A DNA stretch of 54,544 nt from Hyphomicrobiales bacterium (GTDB lineage Bacteria > Pseudomonadota > Alphaproteobacteria > Rhizobiales > Xanthobacteraceae), in the NCBI GenBank assembly GCA_016713235.1, contig JADJPN010000008.1, forward strand, positions 1 through 54,544, in the 5' to 3' direction. How positions within the stretch are numbered: position 1 is the stretch's first letter; each line of letters starts with the position of its first letter. Positions 15,737 through 25,181 of this stretch are shown here, piece by piece. Position numbers and translations under genes: made by a program. The notes under the pieces are model-generated. The model ran no database searches, was not told the DNA's origin, and saw nothing but the letters and a program-made list of their open reading frames with translations.

Positions 15737-17089
15737 CTATTTGCCCGACACACGAAGCGGTTGCGGCTCGACCCAGGCGATATCGTCCTCGTTCGCAGCC
15801 GGCAATTGCGGCACCGAAGGCGGGCTCACGCGAAGAGATGAAATTGTCGCCACCGCGGCCCGCGCCTCTTCGATCGGCGGCCCGGCCAGCGCCGGTGTAC
15901 GGCCGGCGACTTCAACGCGATTGCGGCCCCGCTCCTTCGCAAGATAAAGCGCGTTGTCCGCGCGCGAGAGCAGCTCCGCAACGTCTTCCACTGAATCCGC
16001 GGGAAGCACAGCAACGCCGACGCTTACTGTGGCATCGACATGCTTGCCGTCGATTTCAGCGGTCGCGACCATGAGCGCGCGGCGGATGCGCTCCGCGGTG
16101 CTGACGGCCGTGCTCTCGGCGGCGCCGAATAGAAGCGCGCCGAATTCCTCGCCGCCGAGACGGCCCATGATATCGGTCGAACGAAATTCCGCGGCGGCCC
16201 GCGCAGTGAAAATGCGCAGCACTTCGTCGCCCACGGAATGCCCGAAGCGGTCGTTGATCGACTTGAAGTGATCGAGATCGAACAGAAGCGCGGTCACCGG
16301 CTCCGGATTGCGCGCGCGTTGCCGCATGCGGCGCATCGCGGCATCGAGAAAAGCGCGGCGGTTCGGAATGTTGGTCAGCGGATCCAGCATCGCATTGGTC
16401 TTGTGCACGAGCTCGCTGCGCTCCTTCGCCATCGCAAGGATCATGAAGGATGCGATGATGAGGAACAGAAGCGATTCAAGACCGATGATGCTGAACCACG
16501 CCACCGAGTAGAATGCGGTGCTGGACTCCACCGGAAACGCGAACACAAGCCAGACTCTGAGTGCGTATATCGCGCCGTGAACGAAAAACGTAACGCTGAG
16601 CGGCCAGCGCGACGTCAAAGGTTCTTGCGTGCGCCCGCGCCAGATTTCGCAGCCGGTGCCGATGACATAAACGGCAATGATCGCGGAACTGAACATGATC
16701 CGCGCGTTGATCGATTCGCTCAGCAGCGGAAGCTGCGAGGCGAACATCAAAAGAATTGGGCCCGCCAGCACGCCGCTGATCGGCGCTACTCTTTCGTCGA
16801 ACAGCCGCGCTCCGCCCCACGACAGACCGCACGCGAGCAAGATGAGCGCGCTTGAAATATCGATCGAAAGAGTGTCCGAAACATAGCCACGCGCACCAAG
16901 CAGCGCGCAGCCCGCGCACATGACGAAATGGCTCGCACTCCACCAGCCCAGCGCGCGGATTTGCCGGTTCTGATGCCACGTGAAAAGCAGAAGGAATCCG
17001 AGCACCAGCGTGACGGAAATCGACACGATAAAGAGTGTACGGACATCGAGATCGAACACTGGTCGCAACTCACGCAATTTTCGCTGCAT
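15737..17089 (-). CDS. Membrane-anchored diguanylate cyclase
   Basis: 450 residues: about seven membrane segments (20-225), linker, and GGDEF domain (about 245-405) with DLDHFKSINDRFGH, active site GGEEF and inhibitory site RSTD five residues upstream. A 45-residue Ala/Pro-rich tail follows. It is paralogous to the next gene downstream, with the same sensor layout (VSI-VT-VLGxLLxF at the start and RWP in the fifth segment), indicating tandem duplication. The sensed signal is unknown. Confidence 0.93.
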   Translation of the reverse strand: MQRKLRELRPVFDLDVRTLFIVSISVTLVLGFLLLFTWHQNRQIRALGWWSASHFVMCAGCALLGARGYVSDTLSIDISSALILLACGLSWGGARLFDERVAPISGVLAGPILLMFASQLPLLSESINARIMFSSAIIAVYVIGTGCEIWRGRTQEPLTSRWPLSVTFFVHGAIYALRVWLVFAFPVESSTAFYSVAWFSIIGLESLLFLIIASFMILAMAKERSELVHKTNAMLDPLTNIPNRRAFLDAAMRRMRQRARNPEPVTALLFDLDHFKSINDRFGHSVGDEVLRIFTARAAAEFRSTDIMGRLGGEEFGALLFGAAESTAVSTAERIRRALMVATAEIDGKHVDATVSVGVAVLPADSVEDVAELLSRADNALYLAKERGRNRVEVAGRTPALAGPPIEEARAAVATISSLRVSPPSVPQLPAANEDDIAWVEPQPLRVSGK

Positions 17090-17159
17090 AATCTGTAGCG
17101 GCGAAAGCCTACGGAACCGGAGTGCGACTAGATAAAATTTGATCGAATTGACTCAACAC

Positions 17160-17192
17160 AAACAAAAAGGGCGCGCATTGCTGCGCGCCCTT
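17160..17192 (-). terminator. Rho-independent terminator of rplM-rpsI
   Basis: Perfect 10-bp stem AAGGGCGCGC/GCGCGCCCTT with a six-base loop, followed on the minus strand by TTTTTGTTTG. It lies 24 bases after the rpsI stop. Confidence 0.9.
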
Positions 17193-17215
17193 CGTAGTAA
17201 ATGCTTTGATAACGC

Positions 17216-17692
17216 TTAGCGCTTCGAGAACTGGAAGCTGCGGCGGGCCTTCGCCTTGCCGTACTTCTTGCGCTCGACCACGCGGCTGTCGCGGGTGAGG
17301 AAGCCGCCCTTCTTGAGCACGCCGCGCAGTTCGGGCTCGAAGAAGGTCAGCGCCTTGGAAACGCCGTGACGCAGCGCGCCGGCCTGGCCGGAGAGACCGC
17401 CGCCGGAAACCGTGCAGACGACGTCATACTGGCCGCCGCGGTTCGAAGCGACGAACGGCTGCTGGATGATCATGCGAAGCACGGGACGCGCGAAGTAAAC
17501 TTCCGCGGTGCGCTCGTTGACGAGGATCTTGCCCGAGCCGCGCTTCAGCCAGACGCGGGCGACCGCGTCCTTGCGCTTGCCGGTTGCGTAGGCGCGGCCC
17601 TGCTTGTCCAGCTTCTGAACGTGGACCGGCGCTTCCGGCTGCACGCCCTTGAGCGCCGAGAGGCCTTCCATGGATTGAACGGTATCGGCCAT
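17216..17692 (-). CDS. rpsI: 30S ribosomal protein S9
   Basis: Small-subunit protein whose C-terminal tail reaches the P-site tRNA. 158 residues with an alphaproteobacterial N-terminal extension. Signature GGGLSGQAGALRHGVSKAL is present, and it ends with the basic tail KKYGKAKARRSFQFSKR. Its start codon overlaps the rplM stop by one base. Confidence 0.98.
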   Translation of the reverse strand: MADTVQSMEGLSALKGVQPEAPVHVQKLDKQGRAYATGKRKDAVARVWLKRGSGKILVNERTAEVYFARPVLRMIIQQPFVASNRGGQYDVVCTVSGGGLSGQAGALRHGVSKALTFFEPELRGVLKKGGFLTRDSRVVERKKYGKAKARRSFQFSKR

Positions 17693-18156
17693 CAGTTGGC
17701 CCCCACATTCTTGCGGTTGAGTTTTGCGATATCGAGCTTTTCGGGGTTCTGCGCTTCGTGCGGGTGCTTCTCGCCCTTGTAGACGCGCAGGTTACCCATG
17801 ATCTTCCGGCCGAGCGGACCGCGCGCGAGCATGCGCTCGACGGCCTTCTCGAGGATGCGCTCCGGGAAGCGGCCTTCCATGATCATCTTGGCGGAACGCT
17901 CTTTGATGCCGCCGATGTATCCGGTGTGATGGTGATAGACCTTCTTCTCGAGCTTCTTGCCCGTGAAGACGACCTTCTCGGCGTTGATGACGATGACGTT
18001 GTCGCCGCAATCGACGTGCGGGGTGTAGATCGCCTTATGCTTGCCCTTCAGGCGCATGGCGATGATGGTCGCGAGACGGCCGACGACGAGACCGGATGCA
18101 TCGATCAGCACCCATTTCTTCTCGACCTCGGCGGGCTTCGCCACAAAGGTGGTCAT
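17692..18156 (-). CDS. rplM: 50S ribosomal protein L13
   Basis: Large-subunit protein of 154 residues. Signature region MLPRGPLGRKI appears as ERMLARGPLGRKIMGNLRVYKGEKHPHEAQNP. First gene of the rplM-rpsI operon, with a strong promoter about 35-65 bases upstream. Confidence 0.98.
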   Translation of the reverse strand: MTTFVAKPAEVEKKWVLIDASGLVVGRLATIIAMRLKGKHKAIYTPHVDCGDNVIVINAEKVVFTGKKLEKKVYHHHTGYIGGIKERSAKMIMEGRFPERILEKAVERMLARGPLGRKIMGNLRVYKGEKHPHEAQNPEKLDIAKLNRKNVGAN

Positions 18157-18191
18157 GACGTTCTTCCTAGGTAGGGAAATCGTTGGCGCGG

Positions 18192-18220
18192 TTTCTATGA
18201 AACGGGCGCGGCAGCGTCAA
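18192..18220 (-). promoter_or_regulatory. Sigma-70 promoter of rplM-rpsI
   Basis: On the minus strand TTGACG (18215-18220), a 17-base spacer and TAGAAA (18192-18197), 36 bases before the rplM ATG. Confidence 0.7.
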
Positions 18221-18237
18221 TGGCTTTGTTGAATTAA

Positions 18238-18281
18238 AACCATTTGATTTCAATGGCTTATAAATATGGTATTTTAATACC
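18238..18281. other. AT-rich stretch with two dyads upstream of rplM
   Basis: In an unusually AT-rich patch lie CCATT-N7-AATGG (18240-18256) and GGTATT-TT-AATACC (18268-18281). They are between the thioesterase stop and the rplM promoter. They could be an upstream activation element or protein-binding site; no terminator T run is seen. Confidence 0.35.
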
Positions 18282-18296
18282 GTCTGCTAAGTGACT

Positions 18297-18731
18297 TTAT
18301 CTCGGCGGAATCGAGTAGGTCGCAACGACGTGCGCGCAAGGCTCTTCGTCGTTCACGCCACGGATCGAGGCTTCGGCCACCACCAACCGCTTGCCGAGCT
18401 TGAGGATTTTGACCTCGCAGGCGAGATCCCCGGGCGCCGGCTTCGAAAGAAAGTTGCAAGTGAAGCTGGTCGTGACCGCGAGCGCGACCGGGCCGATCAC
18501 AGCTAGAATCGCGACATAAATCGCGCCGTCTGCCAGCCCCATCATGGTCGGTCCGGAAACCGTGCCGCCCGGCCGCAAATGCCGCTCGCCAGCCGTGAAG
18601 TGAACGACCGCGGTACCCGGCCCAACCGAAACAATCTTGTTCGGCTTGCTCGGGCCATAGGCCTGCGGGAATTCCTTGGCGAGATAATCGCGCAGTTCCT
18701 CGACCGTCATTACTACCGGCATAGCGGCCAC
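18297..18731 (-). CDS. PaaI-family hotdog-fold thioesterase
   Basis: 144 residues. Hotdog core with GERHLRPGGTVSGPTMMGLADGAIYVAI, which includes the helix carrying the catalytic acidic residue, and TTSFTCNFLSKPAPGDLACEVKILKLGKRL, typical of PaaI-like acyl-CoA thioesterases. The substrate is not predictable. A second possible start lies three codons downstream (MPVVMTVEEL). It is divergent from the crotonase gene that follows, and upstream of rplM on the same strand. Confidence 0.88.
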   Translation of the reverse strand: MAAMPVVMTVEELRDYLAKEFPQAYGPSKPNKIVSVGPGTAVVHFTAGERHLRPGGTVSGPTMMGLADGAIYVAILAVIGPVALAVTTSFTCNFLSKPAPGDLACEVKILKLGKRLVVAEASIRGVNDEEPCAHVVATYSIPPR

Positions 18732-18837
18732 ACCTCAGTCCCTCCCGCACTGGAACCAAAGGCTAGTCTCCCCTCACCTGTCAGGTGCATTTGCGATACA
18801 GTGCGCAGCGACAAACGAGAAGCCAGAAAGCTGACAA

Positions 18838-19664
18838 ATGACGCCACAATCCGCTGCCGCGCAAAAACCGCTGCTGCGCCGATTGTACTCCGCGAGGATC
18901 ACGGGCCGGTTGCGATGCTCGTGCTGAACCGTCCCGAAGCCCGGAACAGCCTCTCGCAAGAAATGATCGACACGCTCACGGCTGAGATCGCGCTCGTGCG
19001 TGACGACAAGAATGTCCGCGCGCTCATTATCGCCGCGAACGGTCCCGGCTTCTGCGCCGGCCACGACATGAAGCAGATGACCGCGCGCCGCGCAGACGCG
19101 GATAAAGGCCGCGCCTTCTTCGACCACATGTTCAAAAGCTGCGCGAAGATGATGATGTCGATCGTGCATTTGCCTAAGCCCGTGATCGCCGCCGTCGGCG
19201 GCACCGCGAGCGCCGCCGGCGCACAGCTTGTCGCTTCCTGCGATCTCGCAGTCGCTTCCAGGGAAGCGTATTTTGCGACACCCGGCGTCAACATCGGCCT
19301 GTTCTGCTCAACGCCCATGGTTGCCCTCTCCCGCAACGTCTCGAACAAGCATGCGATGGAGATGCTGCTCACCGGCGACCTGATCCCGGCACAGCGCGCT
19401 TACGAAATCGGCCTCGTCAATCGCGTGGTCGACGCGGAAACCGAACGCCACGAAGCGCTGGAGCTTGCGAACAAGATCACCTCGAAATCCGCGCATACAT
19501 TGAAGATCGGCAAGGAAGCGTTTTATCGCCAGCGCGAACTCGACCTGGAGAGCGCATACCGTTACACGGCGGAGGTGATGACCGAAAACATGCTTGCGCG
19601 CGACGCCGAGGAAGGCATCAGCGCTTTCGTCGAGAAGCGCACGCCGAAATGGGAAGATCGCTGA
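18838..19664 (+). CDS. Enoyl-CoA hydratase/isomerase family protein (frame break near the start)
   Basis: Crotonase-fold enzyme of about 275 residues. Landmarks: MLVLNRPEARNSLSQEMIDTL, oxyanion-hole segments NGPGFCAGHDMKQM and PKPVIAAVGGTASAAGAQLVASCDLAVAS, then FATPGVNIGLFCSTPMVALSR, resembling the ECHDC3-like subgroup. The best start is ATG 18838 (MTPQSAAAQK), but the body is in another frame. One extra A in the A5 run at 18863-18867 would join them as MTPQSAAAQKTAAAPIVLRE. Otherwise translation must begin at an internal ATG (18915) and lose about 25 residues. A CoA-binding protein follows 17 bases downstream. Confidence 0.87.
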
Positions 19665-19681
19665 TCTTCCGGACAAGAAAA

Positions 19682-20221
19682 ATGAATCACGACAAGTACG
19701 ACGACAGCTACATCCGCGGCATCATGCACGACGTGAAATCGGTCGCGATCGTCGGCGCCTCGCCCAAAGACAATCGCCCGAGCCACTTTGTCGTGAAGTA
19801 TCTGGCCGAACGCGGCTACAAGGTTTTCCCGATCAATCCCGGTCAGGGCGGCCGCGAGATCGCGGGCATCAAGGCTTACGCGAAGCTGAGCGACGTCCCC
19901 GAGCCCATCGACATGATCGATGTATTTCGCTCCTCGGACGCCGTGCCCGGCGTATTGGAGGAAGCCCTGAAGCTCCCGGCGCTTCCCAAGGTTTTCTGGA
20001 TGCAGTTGAGCGTCCGCAATGACGAAGCCGCGAAGCGCGCCGAAGCAGCCGGAATGCGGGTCGTCATGGATCGCTGCCCGAAGATCGAATACGGCCGCCT
20101 CTCCGGCGAAATCAATTGGGCCGGCGTGAACACGCGCAAGCTTTCCTCCAAGCGCCCGAAGCGCCTCGAGGGCGGCGTGCAGCGGTTGTCGATCGGACAG
20201 AAGATTGAGCCGAAGGTTTAA
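19682..20221 (+). CDS. CoA-binding domain protein (YccU/CoA_binding_2 family)
   Basis: 179-residue Rossmann-fold protein. SVAIVGASPKDNRPSHFVVKYLAERGYKVFPINPG is the CoA_binding_2 nucleotide-binding region, followed by PEPIDMIDVFRSSDAVPGVLEEAL and VVMDRCPKIEYGRL. Family members resemble the CoA-binding part of succinyl-CoA synthetase alpha but lack the ligase domain; their role is unclear. It directly follows the crotonase gene, suggesting one unit in acyl-CoA metabolism. Confidence 0.9.
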   Translation: MNHDKYDDSYIRGIMHDVKSVAIVGASPKDNRPSHFVVKYLAERGYKVFPINPGQGGREIAGIKAYAKLSDVPEPIDMIDVFRSSDAVPGVLEEALKLPALPKVFWMQLSVRNDEAAKRAEAAGMRVVMDRCPKIEYGRLSGEINWAGVNTRKLSSKRPKRLEGGVQRLSIGQKIEPKV

Positions 20222-20282
20222 TTTGAACTGAGACGACTTCACCAGACAGACCGTCACCCAAGGCAACCGGATCGAGGAAGCG

Positions 20283-21288
20283 ATGAAGGCATTCGTTTTT
20301 AGCAAGTATGGCGGGCCTGACGTCGCAGAGCTTCGCGAAGTACCGAAGCCGAACGCCGCGCAAGGCGAGCTTCTCGTTCGCGTGGAAGCTGCCGGATTGA
20401 ACCCCGTCGATTTCAAGATTCGCGAAGGCAAATTGAAAGTCGTGCAAGGCTATTCTTTGCCGGTTATTGCCGGATGTGAATTTGCCGGAACGGTCGAAGC
20501 GGTCGGCAGCGGCGTGGACAGGATTCGCCGTCGGCGACCGGATCTACGCTCGCGTTGCGAAAGACAAGTTGGGCGCATTCGCGGAATACACCACCGTTCC
20601 CGCCGAGTTCGCGGCGGCGATGCCGCGCTCAGTCGATTTTGATGTCGCAGCGGGAGTCCAGCTCGCAGGTCTGACTGCGCTACAGGCACTTCGTGACGAG
20701 CTGCACGTAAAACCCGGAAGCCGGATATTTATTCCCGGCGGCGCAGGTGGCGTCGGAACCTTTGCAATTCAGATCGCAAAATGGATGGGCGCGCATGTGA
20801 TCACGACGGCGTCGCCACGCGGACGCGCGCTTGTCGAGCGGCTCGGAGCTGACGAAGTCATCGACTACACGACGCAGGATTTCGAGAAAATCGTAAAAGA
20901 CGTCGATGGCGTTTTCGACCTGGTCGGCGGCGACACGCTCTGGAAATCATTCCGTGTCGTAAAGCGCGGTGGCACCGTGGTGTCGATCGCAGGCATGCCT
21001 GAACCGTCGACTGCGCGTAAAGATTTGGGGCGTGGATTGCTGTTATCGGCGCTGTTCTGGATTGCGAGCTTTCGCGAGCGGGCCGCCGCCAGGAAACAGG
21101 GCGCAACCTATCGCTTCCTATTCATGCATCCGAGCGGTGCTGACCTCGCCCTGATGTCGCGCCTGATCGACGACAAGACCGTCGAGCCGGTGATCGATCG
21201 CGTGTTTCCCTTCGCGCAAATCGCCGATGCCTTCGCTTATCTTGAAACCGGTCGGGCCAAGGGCAAGGTCGTCGTGCAAATGCGGTAG
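20283..21288 (+). CDS. NADP-dependent quinone oxidoreductase-like protein (frame break)
   Basis: Zinc-independent member of the medium-chain dehydrogenase/reductase superfamily, about 334 residues. The N-terminal GroES-like domain has AAGLNPVDFKIREG and AGCEFAGTVEAVGSGV, and the cofactor-binding domain has FIPGGAGGVGTFAIQIAKWMGAHVI. Near 20516 one extra G breaks the frame: GSGV continues in the other frame as TGFAVGDRIYARVAKDKLGAFAEYTTV. The substrate is unknown. It lies downstream of the CoA-binding gene with a 61-base gap and its own ribosome-binding site. Confidence 0.88.
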
Positions 21289-21369
21289 TCCACTCTGGAG
21301 CGTCGAACGTTGGAAGCAGCAGTTGACCTTCTCGCGCCCCTCTGCCTAAATCACAATTGATTTGCGATA

Positions 21370-21400
21370 TATAATAATATTCACATAAATCGTGAGTATT
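21370..21400 (+). promoter_or_regulatory. -10 box and dyad upstream of metY
   Basis: TATAAT (21370-21375) is followed directly by a dyad with 9-base arms AATATTCAC (21376-21384) and GTGAGTATT (21392-21400), one mismatch, seven-base spacer. The dyad would cover the transcription start of metY, fitting a repressor site. No good -35 is visible. It lies in an AT-rich island; I found no SAM-II riboswitch match. Confidence 0.4.
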
Positions 21401-21426
21401 ATCACTCTAAAGAAGGAAGCAGCACG

Positions 21427-22706
21427 ATGTCCGACCGCGAACCCGGCTTTTCGACGCTCTCGATCCATGCGGGCGCACAGCCCGACCCAACCACCGGCGC
21501 ACGCGCGACTCCGATCTATCAGACGACATCGTTCGTGTTCGACGACGTCGAGCACGCGGCCTCCTCTTCGGCCTTCAAGCCTTTGGCAACATTTACACGC
21601 GCATCGGCAACCCCACGAACAACGTGCTCGAGGAGCGCGTGGCCGCCCTTGAAGGCGGCACCGGCGCGCTCGGCGTGGCGAGCGGACATGCTGCACAAGT
21701 GCTCGTGTTCCACGCCCTGATGGAAGCCGGCGACGAAGTCGTCGCTGCCAAGCGCCTCTACGGCGGCTCCATCAACCAGCTCAGCCATTCGATCAAGAAC
21801 TTCGGCTGGAACGTCGTCTGGGCCGACACCGACGACATCTCCACCTTCGAGAAGGCCATCACCCCGAAAACGAAAGCGATCTTCATCGAGTCGATCGCGA
21901 ACCCCGGCGGCATCGTCACCGACATCGAAGGCATCGCAAAGATCGCGAAGAAGGCCGGCGTGCCGCTGATCGTCGATAACACGCTGGCTTCGCCCTATCT
22001 GATCCAGCCGTTCAAGCATGGCGCCGATATCGTTATTCACTCGGCGACCAAATTCCTCGGCGGCCACGGCAATTCGATTGCAGGCGTCATCGTCGACGGC
22101 GGCAAGTTCAACTGGGTCAACAACAAGCGCTACCCGATGCTCTCCGCGCCGCGCCCGGAATATAATGGCATCGTGCTCGCGGAAACCTTCGGCAACTTCG
22201 CATTCGCAATTGCCGTGCGCGTGCTCGGTCTGCGGGATCTCGGTCCCGCGCTCTCGCCATTCAATGCGTTCCTGATCATCAACGGCATCGAAACGCTGCC
22301 GCTCCGCATGCAGAAACATTCCGACAACGCGCTGAAGGTCGCGGAGTTTCTGAGCAAGCACCCGAAAGTAAGCTGGGTGAGCTATGCTGGCCTGAAGTCG
22401 GATAAATATCACGCGCTTCAGCAGAAATATTCGCCCAAGGGCGCGGGCGCAGTACTGACCTTCGGACTGAAGGGCGGTTTCGACGCCGGCGTGAAGCTCG
22501 TCTCCTCGGTCGAATTGTTCTCGCATCTCGCGAATATCGGCGACACCCGTTCGCTGATCATTCACCCCGCTTCGACCACGCACAAACAGCTCACCGACGA
22601 ACAAAAGAAGGCCGCCGGCGCGGGCCCCGAAGTCGTGCGGCTCTCCATCGGCATCGAGGATGCCGAAGATATCATCGCCGATCTCGAAAAGGGCCTGAGC
22701 GCTTAA
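21427..22706 (+). CDS. metY: O-acetylhomoserine aminocarboxypropyltransferase (sulfhydrylase; frame break)
   Basis: PLP enzyme of the Cys/Met metabolism family that makes homocysteine from O-acetylhomoserine and sulfide; about 426 residues. It starts MSDREPGFSTLSIHAGAQPDPTTGARATPIYQT. The cofactor lysine lies in IHSATKFLGGHG, preceded by VDNTLASPYLIQPFKHGAD. Near 21563 one C is missing: EHAAS continues in the other frame as LFGLQAFGNIYTRIGNPTNNVLEERVAALEGG, the expected family sequence. Its stop codon TAA overlaps that of the convergent ctaA gene in the palindrome TTAA. Confidence 0.93.
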
Positions 22707-23727
22707 ACTTTGCCGAGTCTGGCCGCGTGGTAGCTGGCATAAGCCAGCACCACGACGCGCCAGCCTGATGCGCGAGGCCGAGCGCAAACGGCACCGCGTA
22801 TAATAACGTGAAGATTCCGAGCACGGCTTGCGCGCTGATCAACGCGAACAAGACCCACGCTTCACGAGAAGCCTGACCTCGTATCTGATAGACCGCGTAA
22901 CCGAGTGCGGCAAACCACAGCAGATACGCCGTCATGCGGTGGTTGAACTGCACCGCCATCACATTCTCGAAAATGTTGCGCCACCACGGATCGAGCAGAA
23001 AGAGTTGCTCGCGCTTAGGATGGAACACGCCGTCGATCAGCGGCCAGGTGTTGAAGGTCAGCCCCGCATTGGTCTTGGCGACGATCGCACCGAGAAACAC
23101 CTGCACCAGCGAAAGCGCAATCAGAATAATCGCCAACGGCTTCCCGCGCCGTCCGATGCTTTCTCGCCGCGGCAACAAGGTGGTCGCGACCCATACGAGT
23201 GCGACGAAAATCACACAAGCGAGCGTGAGATGTACGGCAAGCCGGTATTGGCTGACGTCGGTGCGCACCGATAAGCCCGATGCCACCATCCACCAGCCGA
23301 TGAAGCCTTGCAGCCCGCCGAGAAACAAGAGCACCAGCAATTTGGTGCCGAGCGCCCGACCGATCTTTCCACGCCACCAGAAAAACGCGAGCGGCAGCGC
23401 AAACGCAAATCCGACGATGCGGCCCAGAAGCCTGTGCGCCCATTCCCAGAAATAGATGAACCTGAAATCGGCAAGACTCATTCCCTTGTTGATCTGCTGG
23501 TACTGGGGAATGGCTTTGTACTTTTCGAATTCCGCGAGCCACGCCGCGTCCGTGAGCGGCGGAAGCACGCCGGTCACGACATTCCATTCGGTGATGGAGA
23601 GCCCGGAGCCGGTAAGCCGCGTCGCACCGCCGAGCATAATCATGCCTGCAACCAGCGCCGCTACCGCCCAAAGCCAGCGGCGTACGTCGCGCATCGGATC
23701 GGTCATATGCGGCATCGCGTCTAGCAT
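22703..23727 (-). CDS. ctaA: Heme A synthase, COX15/CtaA family (frame break near the end)
   Basis: Inner-membrane protein of about 340 residues that oxidises heme O to heme A for cytochrome oxidase. Eight membrane segments; family motifs GGATRLTGSGLSITEWNVVTGVLPP, FWWRGKIGRALG, NHRMTAYLLW and LGLAHQAGA supply the heme-ligating histidines. Near 22759 one base is missing: after HQAGA the conserved tail VVVLAYASYHAARLGKV continues in another frame to TAA at 22703. The start is uncertain (TTG 23781, ATG 23727 or 23715); homologues favour a start just before MRDVRRWLW. Confidence 0.9.
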
Positions 23728-23802
23728 TCCGGTTTCACAAGGAGCCGGGCGAGGTCTATAGAGCGGCACCTTTCCCCGCAACTAAACGCAAAGCCGCACC
23801 AC

Positions 23803-24012
23803 ATGCGCCAGCGCAACCGCAAACTGATCGGCACCGCCCTGCTTCTGGTTCTCGTGATATTTTGGGCGCTGTTCGGCATGCTGGTCGCCCAAGGCCGCGT
23901 GGTCGAACTGCCGGGATACGGCCGCTTCTTCGTGTTTCTGTTTCTCGGGCTGGTCTGGGTGCTGCCTGCTGGACTTTTAATCCGCTGGATGGCGCGTCGC
24001 GATCCCGACTAG
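23803..24012 (+). CDS. DUF2842 small membrane protein
   Basis: 69 residues with two membrane helices (LIGTALLLVLVIFWALFGMLVA and FFVFLFLGLVWVLPAGLLIRWM) and a basic C-terminus. It matches the alphaproteobacterial DUF2842 family of unknown function, often near ctaA. It is divergent from ctaA, and its TAG stop overlaps the stop of the convergent deacetylase gene in CTAG. Confidence 0.85.
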   Translation: MRQRNRKLIGTALLLVLVIFWALFGMLVAQGRVVELPGYGRFFVFLFLGLVWVLPAGLLIRWMARRDPD

Positions 24013-25064
24013 GCTACATCCAACCGGCGCAAGCCGCGTGGCAGCGAAAACGGCACGCCGGATCGCAGAACATCGGCGTAACGCAGCGCCTGAAAGTTTC
24101 CGTTGAGCGACACGCGCGGCAGCGCCGTCATGTGCTCGCGATGTTCGGGGAAAACCACGCCCGGCCGCGTCGTCACTGCAAGTTCGTATCCCGCTTCGGT
24201 AGCCAGCGCAAAATCGCGCGCGTCGGCCGAAGTCTTGTCGCCGACCGGATAAGTGAAATCAACCGGCTTCTTGCCGAGCGCCTTCTCGATCACGGAAGCG
24301 CTCTGCACCATCTCTTTCTGCACGCTCGCTGTGTCCCACTTCTTCAGCATATAGTGGTTCACGCTATGCGCGCCGATCGTGATCAGCGGATCCGCGGCGA
24401 GCTGACCGATCTCCGTCCAGTCCATGCAAAGCTCTTTGCAAGGTCCTAGCGGATCGACGCCATAGCGCTCGCAAAGATCGGTCACGATGCGCCGTAACTC
24501 GCGCTCGTCGTCGAGCCCGCGCAGCCACCAGTACATCTGATTATAAGCGTTTTGCTTCGCCCCGGGATTTGCGCAGTCGAAGAAGCGCGACTTGCCGTCC
24601 ACTTCGAGCGCAATGCGATCGGTCGCGGCAATCACGCGCTCCAGCGCGATCCACCACAACAGCCCGAGCTTGTCGGCGAAACTGGTTGCAATGAAAAGCG
24701 CGGCCGGCACGCCATGCTTCTTGAAGATCGGATAGGCGAATTCGAGATTGTCGCGGTAACCGTCGTCAAGTGTGAAAGCGACGAAGCGCTTCGCGTAGTC
24801 CTGCTCGCGCAGCCGACGCTTGGCTTCAGCGAGCGAGACCATGTCTACTTTCTTATAACGCAGGTATTCGATCAGCGTTTCGAGAAAAGCGGGTTCGATT
24901 TCGAGCAATGCGTTCGGCTGAAACGCCTCGGCCCGCGCCGGACGCACGTGATGCATGGTGAATATCGTGCCGATCCCGGAGGAAAGCGGACCGAAAAGCT
25001 TCCACGCGCCCGTGAAATAGAGCGTCTCCAGGCCCAGACGAATGCCTACGGTTCGTAAATTCAT
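24009..25064 (-). CDS. Polysaccharide deacetylase family protein
   Basis: 351-residue NodB-homology protein. Motif 1 is FTLDDGYRDN (Asp100, Asp101) and motif 2 is HSVNH (His233-His237), the metal-binding set of carbohydrate esterase family 4. Other landmarks are FTMHHVRP near the start and DFTYPVGDK. It probably removes acetyl groups from the exopolysaccharide made by the adjacent genes, as the upp-locus deacetylase does. Start ATG 25064 has AAGG upstream; TTG 25100 is an alternative. It is divergent from the acyltransferase gene. Confidence 0.87.
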   Translation of the reverse strand: MNLRTVGIRLGLETLYFTGAWKLFGPLSSGIGTIFTMHHVRPARAEAFQPNALLEIEPAFLETLIEYLRYKKVDMVSLAEAKRRLREQDYAKRFVAFTLDDGYRDNLEFAYPIFKKHGVPAALFIATSFADKLGLLWWIALERVIAATDRIALEVDGKSRFFDCANPGAKQNAYNQMYWWLRGLDDERELRRIVTDLCERYGVDPLGPCKELCMDWTEIGQLAADPLITIGAHSVNHYMLKKWDTASVQKEMVQSASVIEKALGKKPVDFTYPVGDKTSADARDFALATEAGYELAVTTRPGVVFPEHREHMTALPRVSLNGNFQALRYADVLRSGVPFSLPRGLRRLDVA

Positions 25065-25181
25065 AACACCTTCAATGGCTTGGACTGCCCCTGATTTCAA
25101 GCAATCTGGCAGGAGATTATTGAGGAATCTTTGCGAGACTGCGCCGGGCCCAAGGGGTCTTCGGGGAAAGGCGTAAGAAAC

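Noticed and set aside
21340..21426. SAM-II riboswitch upstream of metY
   Set aside because: The region is AT-rich with dyads, but I could not match the conserved SAM-II pseudoknot core.
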